From Marsupella aquatica (lineage: Eukaryota; Marchantiophyta): 64,000 bases of DNA. Every line of letters begins with the position of its first letter. Position 1 is the first letter of the stretch. Where the stretch lies: contig OZ316891.1 of NCBI GenBank assembly GCA_973895155.1, positions 13,640,001-13,704,000 on the forward strand. The letters are read 5' to 3'. Below, in pieces: positions 11,093 through 22,837 of this stretch. The notes below the pieces were generated by a model. The model had not been told where the DNA came from. It was given only the letters and a program-made list of their open reading frames with translations, and made no database searches. A program made the position numbers and the translations under genes.

Positions 11093-11164
11093 GATGACGG
11101 TGAACAATCACATTCAACTCCTATCAATGCGTACCTCCGTCTAAGAACATTTTTTTGACATTGT

Positions 11165-11242
11165 GAATGTCCATTGAAGCCTTTGTAAATTCGGTCGCTC
11201 ACTTACTGGTGAACCGAATTACAAAGGCTTCAATCGTTATTC
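11165..11242. repeat. Foldback hairpin 2
   Basis: The 5' arm contains ATTGAAGCCTTTGTAAATTC and the 3' arm its reverse complement, with a loop of about 20 bases. The total is 78 bases, and it is closely related to hairpin 1. Confidence 0.8.
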
Positions 11243-12689
11243 CCAACGTCTGCCATGCATTGATTCAAAGAGTTTTTCACTAGCTTAATTAGTTCTGCGA
11301 TACATTTCTCTGGCACCTTCTTCGCAGCACTCAAAATTGAAGTTACAATAGTGATGGTAAGCTTTACCTTAATGGCTCGGGTAATTAGTTCTATCTGTGA
11401 AGACTCAACCCTCAAAACTGACATTATGTAAAGCTCCCTATTTTGGCATCTGTCTGGAAAAATATAATATATTCTGCTCCGAAACTTCCTCCAAACAAAC
11501 AGAAGCCTGGTCAATACCAGCATTGTATCTGTGATAATTTAAATCTGCCTGGAACCGTAGATCCTGCTCCAAAAGTTACTTGAAACAATTCACACAAGTC
11601 CAGACGACGCCGTCTGCAGAGTAATCCCATTCCTTAAGTTGGTAAGAATTTAGATTCCCGTTGATTTACCAAATATAAATCATAGCCATACAGTTTACGG
11701 TCCATTGAAATGATTTAACTCCACAAATGGCCAGTGAATATCAACCAACATTTGGAGTCGTGCTAAATCCCATCTTTCCCTTAAAAGCTATGGATACCTT
11801 TAATGCGTATTGTTGCCCTTGAGAATTCTCCAGAGAGTTAGTTTTTGACCTTACAATTGAAAAAGAAACTAAGCCGTGTCCGGTATTCCTGTCCCGGATC
11901 CTTGACGATAATGGAAACAGGCGTTAATAAGTATTGCTGTTTTGGTGCTGCATCAAAAACCTTTCAATTGAATGGAAAGAAAGCCATTGATATATATCCG
12001 GCATTCCGTTCCGCAGCCTTGACACTAAAAGTGTTTCAATCTACGCCCCAGTCACAGCGCTGTCTGAACGTAGCTCCTGCCCGTGAAGAGATTCATAATT
12101 TGAATCTTACGGCCGCCAAGTCGAAGAAATTAAGAGTCGAATCTCAGAATTCTGAGATCGCAGAAGTGTACAGTCAAAACTTACAAGTGATCACATGTTA
12201 TCTGTTTACTAAAAAGTAGCTTCGGTTGGAGGTCTCAAGTCCATACGTCGTTTGAGTTGTTTTTCACACAGCTTGAAGCCATCCTGGACAATGAGTCCGC
12301 AAGATCGGGATGCGAAAGTTCTGTCCAGTTTCTAGGAACCCTCACCGGAAATTTCCCTACAAAGTTGTGACCATCCTGCTGACGAATTGTAGCTGATCAT
12401 ACCGGCAAGTTAGATTCTGTGCTGCCTGACTCAGTTTGACCCGTTCATTCGCGACTGTGCTTTCGTCGAGTTCCGCAGATGCTGTTTCCCAGAATTTGGA
12501 AGGATTGTTAGTTACGTTTTATAAACTTTGATCCCCCAGAAACGGAACCGGGTCATCAGTAAAGTGCAATTTGGGGATACTTTTTGCTCCCAGAAATTCA
12601 AACTTCACCCTTTTTCCTGTACCACGGAATTTGTTCCCAGAAATTGTAACCGGGTCATTACCAACAGTACCAAGTTGTGTACAACGTAA
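11243..12689. other. No convincing gene
   Basis: The longest frame (11845-12219, 124 codons) begins at TTG, not ATG, and has no recognised domain. The phrase CCCAGAAA(C/T)...AACCGGGTCAT recurs at 12536 and 12634. Confidence 0.5.
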
Positions 12690-13445
12690 GCTTTAGTGAC
12701 CTGTCTGTTTTATTTTATTTTATTATAAATAAATGATCTCTATGTACTGGCATAAGACAAGCAAGGGCCTGTCTCGAGGCAGGAGATCATTGAGGCATGG
12801 AAGCTAGTGTAATTAGGGCGAGGAAGTAATTGAAGAAAAGAAGTGTCGTCCAGGATAATTGTTATTGATAAGGTATTGAAGCTAGTGTAGTTGGGACAAA
12901 GAAGTCATAATGTAGTCCAGGGATGGAAGCTAGTGTACTTAGGGCAAGGAAGTCATTGAAGCAAAGAATTGTAGTCCAGGATAGTTGTTATTATTGTTGG
13001 ATGCAAAAGTGTTGCCAAAGCAAAACCTAGTCAACATAGTGGCATGTCTGCAAGTCAGAGTGTGTGGTGGGTTGACATAAACTAAACTAAACTAAACTAA
13101 ACAAAGTGGTGCTGTTGACCATTTGTCAGAGTTCTCTTTACTGACCTGTCTACTTTATTACACATGAACTCTGCATGCCAGTGCAAGGAAGTTTAGATGA
13201 GACATCTATGCAAGGGCATGTCTTCTAGGCTGGGAATCATTGAGGCATCGAAGCTAGTGTAGAAGGAAGTCATTGAAGAAAAGAAGTGTTGCAAAGTCAA
13301 AGAAGTGTAGTGGGTAATTGTTGCTGATGTTGGGGTTGATGCAAAAATGTTGCCAAAGCAAAACCTAGTCAACTGAGTAGCATGTCAGGTCAGACTATGT
13401 GATGGGTTTCCTAAACTAATTAAACCATGTGTGTTGTTGACCATG
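12690..13445 (+). repeat. Two diverged copies of a several-hundred-base tandem repeat
   Basis: Both copies contain GACCTGTCT...TTTATT, CAAGGGC(C/A)TGTCT, ATCATTGAGGCAT(G/C)GAAGC, GAAGCTAGTGTA, GTTGCCAAAGCAAAACCTAG and a GTTGACCAT end. The first copy has internal triplication of the GAAGCTAGTGTA block, and also a short (AAACT)n run near 13078-13100. Confidence 0.75.
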
Positions 13446-15899
13446 CTTGTTGTTGTTAGGAGGGCAAGCAAAGGGCAGGGCGTGGGAGTTTTCTTTTTCT
13501 TTTTCTTTTCCAACCTCTCCCTCCCATTTCTCTCCTCCCCCTCCTCCTCCACACCACAAGCATTGGGGGGGAGGTGGACCGTCACAGCAGGCTAGCACAA
13601 CGCACAACACATGAACGCGTGCTAGGGAGATTAAAGGGCACTCTTTTGGAGGGGTCTAGGGGAAATCCAATCCAACAATGACTATAATACAGGTCGTGAC
13701 TGCCACAAGTCAATTAGTACTCAATTAGTAAACAAACATAGAGGAGATTTGATTGGATGACATAAAATAGTGTATAAATACATGTATAAGAAATAGTGGA
13801 ATGCCGTCAATCTTCTCGGGCTGGTGAGGTTGCTTTCATGAATCGTCCTTCCATGTAACACTCGTTTGAAGGCTGCTTGCACTGGACGCTTGGAAGGTCA
13901 AAGGAGAAAAAGTACCAACTTATTGTACAATTTCACGTGAAGAAGATCCACTAAGCGCACAGAGTATAGAAGGTCTATAGACTGTGTGTGCATGACAATG
14001 AACTCGAGAAGGGGCGACTGAACAACACCTTCCAGCCAAGCCGCTACTTGGCTTACCCAGTTTGCAATCCTTGCATGTAAACACTTCAATCTACATGCAC
14101 TCCCAGAGCTAAATAAAGAGTCGTCGTACTCCCTCAGCTCAAACAAATCATTTGGTGGGTATTTTCCGGTCTGAGTAATTACTGCAATGCAGCTATAGGT
14201 GAATTGTGTTGGAAGCTAGACAAGGATGACATCAAAATAAGGCAGGCTTTCAGCTCTATCGTCACTCCCACCACTACATAGATGTCCTGTCATTGAAAAA
14301 ATTGGCGGAGCACTAGTGAGCTAGCATACAGGAGCTGTCCGAGCTACAGTAGTTAACCGGGACTTCCTACTGTAGTCTTTAACATTGGGGAACAGTTCCT
14401 GCAAGTGAAATTCCCTTACTTTCAAAAGTGACATCTAGGCTTACACGGAACAGGTGCCAATCGTTGGAAACCAAAGACTTTTAATTTTCTGTTAGTTTCG
14501 GCAAGGCCAGGTGGAAAGGGGGGCACTAACTGTGCAACTAAAGTGCCAACTGTATCTTGCAAATATAGCAAACCATCAGTCGGGCATGTGAAATTGCCCT
14601 GCAGTGTTCTCCAATGGTGGGCGATGCTGTGTGTTCTACTGCAAAACTATCGTCTTGTCCTAGACCTAGAAGGAAATGACACAAGATCAACGACTACAAT
14701 GGCAAGTGTCAGATCTCTGATAATCTTTCTAGTTCTCATTACATCTTAGTTTTGTCATCCCAAACCAAATTGAGTCCTTCGGTGGGGTGACTAGAAATTT
14801 TGTGAATTTCACCAGGAGTAAGAATCCAATCGGTAGTGTGACTAGAAACTTTGTGATGTTCACCAGAGGTAACCATCTAGCTAGTTGATCAGACGACTAC
14901 GGGTTGGGGTGCTCGATCTAACATGATATGTTTGGCCTACTCAAGTGCCTTGGCTCAATGGTTAGGTCACTTGTGTGGGAGTCACTAGGTCTTCATCTCA
15001 AATCTCTTCCTCCATGGCATGCCTATCATTTTGGGAGAATGAGGTTGATAAATGAAAGTATTTTACAGTAATTGTGGTGATAAACAAGGAAAAGAACAGA
15101 TATACTTCAGAAACACACCAACAAAGTACAACAAAAACGAGGGCGAAGACCAGTCTAGAGGACTGTTGTAATATACAATCATTGAAAAATTAATATGGTA
15201 AATTGTATCAACCTAGCAAATTGAAGGCCCTGAACTCCAGACCGTCCAGCAATTGCAAGGTAGAGATTTCCTCCTCCTCTGGTGATAGCTCTAAGTCTGT
15301 CTTTTGAGCTCTTTCCGCTCAGAGTCAGAGTGCTAGAGACAAGGTGGTAAGCTAAACCACAGTAGATGATGGAGGGGGGAGCAAACCTTCGATATTGCTC
15401 TGGACTAGAGTAGTACATTGGAGCTCTAATTGATTGAGGAGCTTGCTTACATAAAATGATGAAACTAACAAAGTAAAGCAAGTTGGGTTTCACTGAAGGA
15501 GAAAGTTGCTTTCTTCCAAAGCCAAGCCTAGGTGTGTCATGTGAGGATGCATGCAATCTCTGGTTCCAGGTTATCTTTCATCACTGTCTAAATACAGTGT
15601 CTGACCATACCCGAATGTATCTCCAAAGATCAAGGGAGCACCCCACTTTGGTAGTAACTTAGTCCCTAGCTAGCCAAAACCTGGTTAGTAAAACCCAATT
15701 TGGGGACTCCTCTTTTGGCTACCCTAGTGAGCTCACTAGCCATATGGAGTCCTAGAAACCCACTAGAAATACAAAAGGTAGCACAAATCAGAGGCATCAA
15801 TAACCACTAATGACTCCCTAACAATACTCTCCTTGAATGCTAGCAGAATCTCTTTCTGCGCACATTCCTCTTAGCAAAAAAAAAGAATAACCCTAAGAA
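13446..15899. other. No convincing gene; possible tRNA-derived SINE near 14950
   Basis: A pol III A-box-like TGGCTCAATGG starts near 14952. A poor B-box-like match (CATCTCAAATCTC) lies about 45 bases downstream. This could be a decayed tRNA or SINE, but no acceptor stem or poly-A tail could be assigned. A pyrimidine-rich run is at 13489-13550. The rest is featureless. Confidence 0.35.
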
Positions 15900-16430
15900 T
15901 TAAACATTACTCTGCCACAAACCCTTGCAAAGGACACGGAGAAACATAAAACACCTTGAAAATAAAAAATAGTCTCCAGACAACCCTTGAGAAGGACTGA
16001 GAAAGAGGGCCAACAACCCTTGCGAAGGACACAGAGAAACAGAAAGCACCTTAAAAATGAAAAAACATTCTCCAATCAACACCTTGCGAAGGACACAAAG
16101 AAACAGAAAACACCTCAAAAATGAAAAAAAACACTCTCCAAACAACACTCGCGAAGGGCACAAAGAAACAGAAAACACCTTAATTAAAAAATGAAAAAAT
16201 ACTCTCCAAACAACACTTGCGAAGGACACAAAGAAACAGAAAACTCCTTAAAAAAGGAAAAATCACTCTCCAAACGACCCCTGCGAAGTATACAGAGAAA
16301 CAGAACACCCTACAAATTATAAAATTACTCTCCAGAGTCCAGACAACCTTTTCGAAGGACAGCGCATAGGAACAACCCTTGCGAAGGACAGCAGAGAGAA
16401 ACAACCCTTGCGAAGGACAGAGAAAAGGAG
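15900..16430 (-). repeat. Minisatellite, about nine units of roughly 60 bases
   Basis: On the plus strand each unit carries CAACCCTTGCGAAGGACA, then AGAGAAACAGAAAACACC, then a variable A-rich tail AAAAATGAAAAAACACTCTC. Later units shorten to about 25 bases (CCCTTGCGAAGGACAG) near 16375-16425. Read on the minus strand the frame stays open over several units and gives a repeating Phe/Leu/Cys-rich peptide, which I attribute to the repeat. It ends about 620 bases upstream of the syntaxin start codon. Confidence 0.85.
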
Positions 16431-17051
16431 GTCAGATTGGCCTTTTTCATATTGCACAGCGAAGAAAGTAAAAAAGTTGTGTTCGAGCTTTTGGCTCTCG
16501 GTCGACGACAGCACTGTTCGCGTATTCGTCCAAGTTTCTCGTGGAACGAACAGTGTGCGGAGCAGATTGGAAGCGAGGAGAATTGGACATGCTGGAGCGA
16601 ATAGGCTGAACGCAGTGTTGCGCCGCGATGGTTGCTCTCTGCTTGGAAGGAGCTACGATCTTCTTTCTCCTTTCGGTGGACCACTTTTCAGATGGACGCG
16701 CGCACCTCTTTCTCTGAGAGCAAGCGAGCAAGCAACCTAGTTACCTGGATGACCGCAGAGGATCGACATGTTGTGACATCCATTGCTGTAGATGTTGAAT
16801 TTCGCCGTTGATCTCCCTCTCTACCTCCCGCAAAATTCACCCTTCGGGCGGGGGCGCTACAGCGGATATGCGGATGTTTGGGCCCGTGATCTCTTCTTCA
16901 CGCCTATGATCGACTGTCTTGTGCTCGATCTGGTTTACTGCTTGGGAAGACTGCTAGTTTATTTGAATCATCGTCTACCGCACTTGCAGGAGAAAGAACC
17001 CTAGAAGTGGTTTGATGTTTTATGTCCGTCCCTCAGTGAGAAGAAGAAGTT
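16431..17051 (+). promoter_or_regulatory. 5' flank of the syntaxin gene
   Basis: No TATA box could be assigned with confidence. CT-rich stretches such as CTCCCTCTCTACCTCCCGC at 16811 are typical of plant 5' leaders. Upstream ATGs occur (for example 16792 and 17012), so either transcription starts late or the leader carries short upstream frames. Confidence 0.35.
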
Positions 17052-19886
17052 ATGGCGACGCGCAATCAGACCGCGTTGTTCAGAAAATATCGAGATGCAC
17101 TGAGAGATGTTCGTCCTGGATCTGCTGCCACGACTGGCAGACGAGGGTCTACGATAGAGTTAACCGAGGTGTTTGGCGGCCCCAAAGGATACACTACTCT
17201 GAATACCGACGACGACTCTGATCCGACGAGGTTTTCATGCTTTTCCTTCCCACCAATGTTTGTTTTGTTCTACCGAATTTTCTCTTTCCAATCTAGCGAA
17301 CAATGATTTCTTATGGCAAGTCGGCAACATCATTGTTCTAAATTCGCAATTCATTCGATGTGGCGTTTGTTTGCGCACAACTCTGCTAGAGTGGGCGACA
17401 GAGAGAGAGAGAGACACCGAGAGAGAGGAGAGTGAGTGACTTCATACCAGAATGGAAAGAGTCCGAGGTTGCTGTGATCCCTAGGTGTTCTATGAACTAT
17501 GAGACGGGAATGAGTTGAACATTTTGGCAACCGTGTAGGATGTTCATCGTTTATTTTCCCGTGGTTTATGTTGTAGGGCAGGATCGGTGTCTGTGAGCTT
17601 GCCTCCAGCATGGGTGGATATCTCAGACGAAGTCTCGTCAGAGATGAACAAAGTGAAGAGCAAAATGGCAGACCTAGCTAAATCCCATGGGCGAGCATTG
17701 ATGGTCTCTTTCGATGACAACACCGGAGAGCAACGTACTATAGAACTATTAACTGCGGAAATTACGCGATCACTGAAGAAATGTGAACAGAAACTCCAAC
17801 GCCTTTCCGGCGGGCAAGGCGTCAGTGGAGATGAAACTCTCCGCAAGAATGTGCAGGTGCGTGAGAAGAGCAGAATAATTTCCAATGCCAAAGGTTTGGT
17901 TGGTTTCGTTGTGGATGCAGATACCTTGTAACTCTCAGTAGCAGAATATACTTACTTTAGCCTTAGTTCTCTCAATTACTCTCTACGACGACACAACAGT
18001 GACCTTATCTTCAAAGGCTAAAGTAAGTACATTATGCGAGACACGAGTATGCTGAGAGAGTGTCTCTTCTTCCTGAAGGACCAATTACTTTCCCCAGTAG
18101 TGATGATCGAACTGCTGCTAGGGTTTCCATCTTAATTAATGTAGTGTTCTTTCTTTTGCAGAGATCTTTGGCGACAGATCTCCAGGCTTTGTCAATGGAT
18201 TTTCGGAAGCTTCAAAAGGGTTACTTAGCGAAGTTAAGGCTGCAGAACGAGGTATCTTATCAAACTCATCGATAAGGGAACAAAAGTTGTGCTTTGCGAG
18301 TAAATTTGGATTCTTTATCACATTCCTGCTGCTTGTGCTGAGCAAGCGGTGTATGTAAGAGACCCCATTGTGCAATGTGCGAGTCTTAGCGATTAATTCT
18401 TCCAGACCGATTGAAGTTGTTCCTGATGTTGTAGTCAATTTGTCACTAATGACTGTGTTAGTTAAATTTATCCTTTCATGGTCAAAACTTGTATCCCCCT
18501 AGTGGTCTTTTTTATATTCAAGTCCTTGTGCATAGGGCCAATCTGGAGCTGATCTCAGTATGGGCTTCAGTCAGCAAAGGACAAGAGATGCCGAGGATGA
18601 TTTCGATGAGGTAGGAGGATACATATCAAAATGTTTGAGAAGAAAAGTTTCCGTTCGTAACATTGAGTGTTTACGATCATTTACATTTTGAAAGCTTTCA
18701 TGAGGGTAGCAAGAACATTTTGTGAAGAGCGCTCCTTGTTGGGAACTGACTGTGGAGAAGTCTATGGACAAAGACACATCAAGTTAGGACCTCTAATTCT
18801 AAACAATCTTAACCATTTCTCCTTAATATTTTGGGTTCCCTTGGTTCATTCTCGTGCGGTGGTTTTGAAATGACGCAGGGCTTCAGCAGTGCACAAATGA
18901 ATCAGCTGAAGCAAAATGAGGCTATGTCAGCAGAGCGAGAACGAGAAATTACACAAGTATGTGAGCCCGTTGCAGTAGTTTGTATGTGGTAACTCTGGCA
19001 GCTCTTATTGATGGCTGTGCATATTTCTCATGACGCGATGTTGGATTTGCAGATTGTGGAATCAGTGAATGACTTGGCACAGATTATGAAGGATCTTTCC
19101 GTTCTCGTCATTGATCAGGTAGATTTTGGAGATCATTCCACTGATTAAAAACAGCTTTTCAATCTTAGATGCCGCTGATACACTCAAGCTCATTTGAATC
19201 CACATCTCAGAGTGCATTTCGCACGCTTTCCAGACGATGTGCTATGTCATATGATCTGATTCAGTTCTGAGCATGACTTGCTCGTGGGCTGTGTGGCCTT
19301 TCTGATAGGCATCATATTTGATATTGCATCTTCAGTCTTGATTGTTCTCAATAGGCTCGGCATACTCCTGTGCCAGACCTGTGAAGGTTTTACCTACTTT
19401 AATGCTTCGAAGATCTGACATACTCTCTATTTATAGGATCTGTGTGCTTAGTTAGTTATTTAATCTCTGAATGCAGGATCCAACATAATATTCTAATGTA
19501 TCGTTTCATTTTTTCTTTAGGGAACCATTGTTGATCGGATTGATCACAACATCACAAATGTGTCAGCGTTTGTGGAGCAAGGAGTGCGTGAACTGACCAA
19601 GGTGAGTTTCCGGAAATTTTTTGCAACCTTGGGAGCTCAATTTTGATGTAAATTATGCTCGACTGAAGGTAAAAACATTATGCTATCAGGTTTGGGGATT
19701 TATGTTCTTTCAGATCGATAGGACACCTGCTAAAGCTCTTCAATGTGGTCGCTATTTTTGTGATGGTTATTGCAGGCGGAAGAGACGCAGAAGAAAGGGG
19801 GCATGGTATTGTGTGTGATGCTTCTGATTGCCCTTTGCGCTTTCATGCTATTCGTGTTCATAATGAAGAAGATCTTCATTCGCTGA
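17052..19886 (+). CDS. SYP4: SYP4-type Qa-SNARE syntaxin (trans-Golgi network), 8 exons
   Basis: Encodes a tail-anchored syntaxin of the plant SYP41/42/43 (Tlg2) class, which drives vesicle fusion at the trans-Golgi network. Exons are 17052-17230, 17577-17856, 18162-18251, 18536-18610, 18879-18956, 19053-19118, 19521-19601 and 19776-19886. Every junction is GT-AG, frame is kept throughout, and the product is 319 residues, the usual family length. The N-terminus MATRNQTALFRKYRDALR and the LPPAWVDISDEVSSEM segment are SYP4 signatures. The SNARE motif spans about residues 219-283 (ESVNDLAQIMKDLSVLVIDQ, whose last Gln is the central layer). A single membrane anchor follows at about 293-313, with a short lumenal end KKIFIR. 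The start is the first ATG matching the family N-terminus. Nothing is missing. The exact paralogue cannot be assigned. Confidence 0.96.
17949..18029. repeat. Foldback in syntaxin intron 2
   Basis: TACTTACTTTAGCCTT at about 17949 is matched by AAGGCTAAAGTAAGTA ending at about 18029. Weaker pairing extends outwards (CTCTCAG...CTGAGAG). It looks like a small foldback element or hairpin lying wholly within the intron. Confidence 0.75.
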
Positions 19887-22837
19887 TGATCACTTGCAAA
19901 CTGGTACTCCTGCGAGCATGAATTCGTCAAGGCATTTGGAAAGGGCACTGTTCGAGGTATCTCCCTTCTGCAACCTGCTGGATACACCAAGTCTGGGTTC
20001 GACATTTTAGAATCATTGAGGAGATATCAACGTTCAAAAATCAATACATGGTTGCTATGAAAGTATTAATCTCTATCCGTCGATGATTGGACCAGTTCGT
20101 CTGATCAAAGCGAAAGATGAGGGAGATGATGGGTTCTAATTCTTACAGATTCGTGGAGGAGACACTGTTCTTCATGCCAACTCCCTTCAATCTTGACATG
20201 GCAAGTGTTACGGTGATTGCACAGTCAACCTTGTTACGCCGTGCTTGCCATCTCTCCATTTGGTGCCATTAGCTCAACATTTCAGGCGAAGGTCCATGCT
20301 GAAACCCTTTACATATAAGTGCTTGTAGCACAAAAATCTGACGAGGTTACATCTTGTCCACTTCATTCATTTTATCTCCTGGAATGGACATCTAGAGGCC
20401 GGGGTTGGCAGGTGCCGACAATGTCGTTAGTCTGGCCTTCTATCTGTAAAATAATTCATCCCACCATAATGTGGGTTATGTAGGATTGTTCATATCTTAC
20501 TGTAAGCCACTTAAGATTCAAGATGAAATTTTGACACATAGATGACTACAAATCTTTACTCGGAGGTCATCTTCTCATCAGGTCTCTAGGTTGTAGACGG
20601 GATACCTCCTGAGTTCCAAGAGTCATCTGCGGATTTGACACTGTTGCGCAGCCACCAACAAGGAGAGTTTCTAATTTAGGACCAGCTGCCTGCAAATCTC
20701 ATGTTTATTTCTGTGTCGAAGGGCCTGTCATAAACGTTCTCTAAGAATTTACTTGTTGTATTGGGTGTTTTTGTACCCGTGGTCAATTGTAAGCTTTTTC
20801 ATTCTCAGATTCACGGGATTGATTGCCTCTCTGAGAATTTGGCGTTACATTTACAGTTTGGATTAGTCAACTGGAAGCTGCACAAGATTTGTGGTCACCG
20901 ATTTGGAGAGCTAGCTGCCATGATATCCAGATACATTCGTTGGAACCTGTGGCGTCCCTTCTACATACGAGATCAGGAACCTTCCAGTGATGAGAACACG
21001 ATCCTAGAATTGTTCTAGAAAGTGGAGTCCAAGAGTACCGTGCTCTGGTTTGCACAAGCTTCTGGTGTTTTCCGTTCAATCTGCGACTATGAGTAGACCC
21101 AGTCTAAGCCTATTAGATGGTTCCAGATCCGAAAGTGTGGTCCAGTGTACAAAAGTTTCTTTTGCAATGTAAATTAGGTGATTCCCGATTTAACAGCATA
21201 CAACAAGGCATTGACTTACTCTGACGATCCGTTTTGCAAGATTCTCAAACCACGAAGTTGATGAGAAAGGAGTGACAAGGAATAATTCTCAAAGCAGCTG
21301 ATTTGTATTCCTTTCCCCCTTCACTCATGCGGGTCTTGGCTATCTTCGAGCGCACCCCCTCCCGCCCCTGTTGAAAGGAAAAACAAGTTGGGAAGTTGGC
21401 ATCAAATGTGGAATTGCTTCTAAGATCAGAAGTAGTCTCTCCAGGGACTGAGAGTGAGGGCGATGCCAAGAGATGTAAGGGTCAGCAAAAGGAGAAGATT
21501 GAGAATGAGGAGGATTGACATCTCAAAACAACAGGACGAAAATGGGTTAATGGAACCGAACACCTGGTAGATAGTAGGGAGGGACAAGGTGCTCATGGAT
21601 GAGGGGCATGGAAGGACATTGCTAGGGCCTACCCCAATAGTATACCGTTCTAGCCTGTCCACCCTTAAAACCAGATAATGAAAAAGTCCCATATTCTAAA
21701 ACCCACATCACCTACTCCACACTATTTCTGAGACTGAAACGGGAATCCAGCAGCTCGATCCGTACTATTATTACCACCCAACTTTCCCTCGGGCAATCCA
21801 AAACTCGTTCATTATGGGCCTGAAATCTGGGGAGGAATTTGTACATCAACTGTCATACCCAGTAATACTACTGAAAATTATGAAATGGTATAATATGACA
21901 GATTTACTAGAGTCATCTGTAGTGTATATTACAGGAATACCATGATCATCTATATTGGTAATCACAAAGGTGGCTTTTTGGCAAGGGGACATATCATTCA
22001 GGGGCATATACATTTTAGGGATATACTATTCAAGGGCAGACCCTCTATTTATGTCCAAAAGACAGGTCCTCTGGCTCCTCGTAGTGAAATCATATTTGAT
22101 GATAGAAAGCCAAACAGGTGCCAGGGTAATCTGCAGACTTCTCAATTAGCCACCCGGTCTGCTGGTAGACACTATTTATTGTTAAGGAGTCACGATCATC
22201 TACAAAATTTTAGGAACGATTGAGAACCATCATCAAACCTAAGATTTAGTGGAGGATGACGTTGAGAAACGTGACACATAAAGAAGCAAGATCTGATGTT
22301 CTGTCCGTGATCATCTCGAGTATCTGCAATAAAATTCTTACTAGTAGAGACAGTTGTTTGGTATCCTGAATTTAGCTCACCCAAGATATGCAAACCACAA
22401 ATAAAATTATAATTCTGTGAACGGATTGGTACATTCTTGCCCAGGTTTCTGAAGGCCATGGGAAATGCTGACCCAAAATATACCACGCCTACCAGGAGAA
22501 CAGAAAGGATTATCGACTAATAATGTAGTGGAAAATGAATGACTGTCTTCTACAATGTGTAGACCTAGATCTCAGCTATTTCATGGGTTTTAGCAGAAAT
22601 TAGTGTTCCGGCCTCATGAAGCTCAGACCGTATTGCTAACTAAATTTGTGACATGCTGAGAGACCCGCATAGGAGCGATTTGACAGGCCTGCCACCGTCC
22701 ATCTGCCCCCAAGTCGGCCACATTGCTTTCTGGGAGTAAGAATAGCAAAACTACCAATCCCAATCTATAGTCTATCTAACAATAACTCTCACTACCCTCT
22801 GAGCACAGCATATGCAGGCCCTGGATAAAATCATAAC
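19887..22837. other. Intergenic region between two convergent genes
   Basis: The first few hundred bases are presumably syntaxin 3' UTR, and the last part the 3' flank of the phosphoglycerate mutase gene. Frames of 85-97 codons (20761-21018, 21942-22223, 22196-22486) have no recognisable content. No repeat structure was noticed. Confidence 0.5.

Noticed and set aside
11845-12219. 124-codon plus-strand frame
   Set aside because: Opens at TTG; the first internal ATG leaves a short, unrecognised peptide; no splice or repeat support.
14947-15022. tRNA-derived SINE
   Set aside because: The A box is good but the B box is poor and no 3' tail or target duplication was found; mentioned only as a possibility in the stretch annotation.
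15900-16430. CRISPR-like appearance of regularly spaced repeats
   Set aside because: Spacers are themselves repeats, the unit drifts, and the host is a eukaryote; this is a minisatellite.
15900-16684. Overlapping minus-strand frames of 60-119 codons
   Set aside because: Created by the 60-base minisatellite; peptide repeats follow the DNA unit and there is no start or domain.
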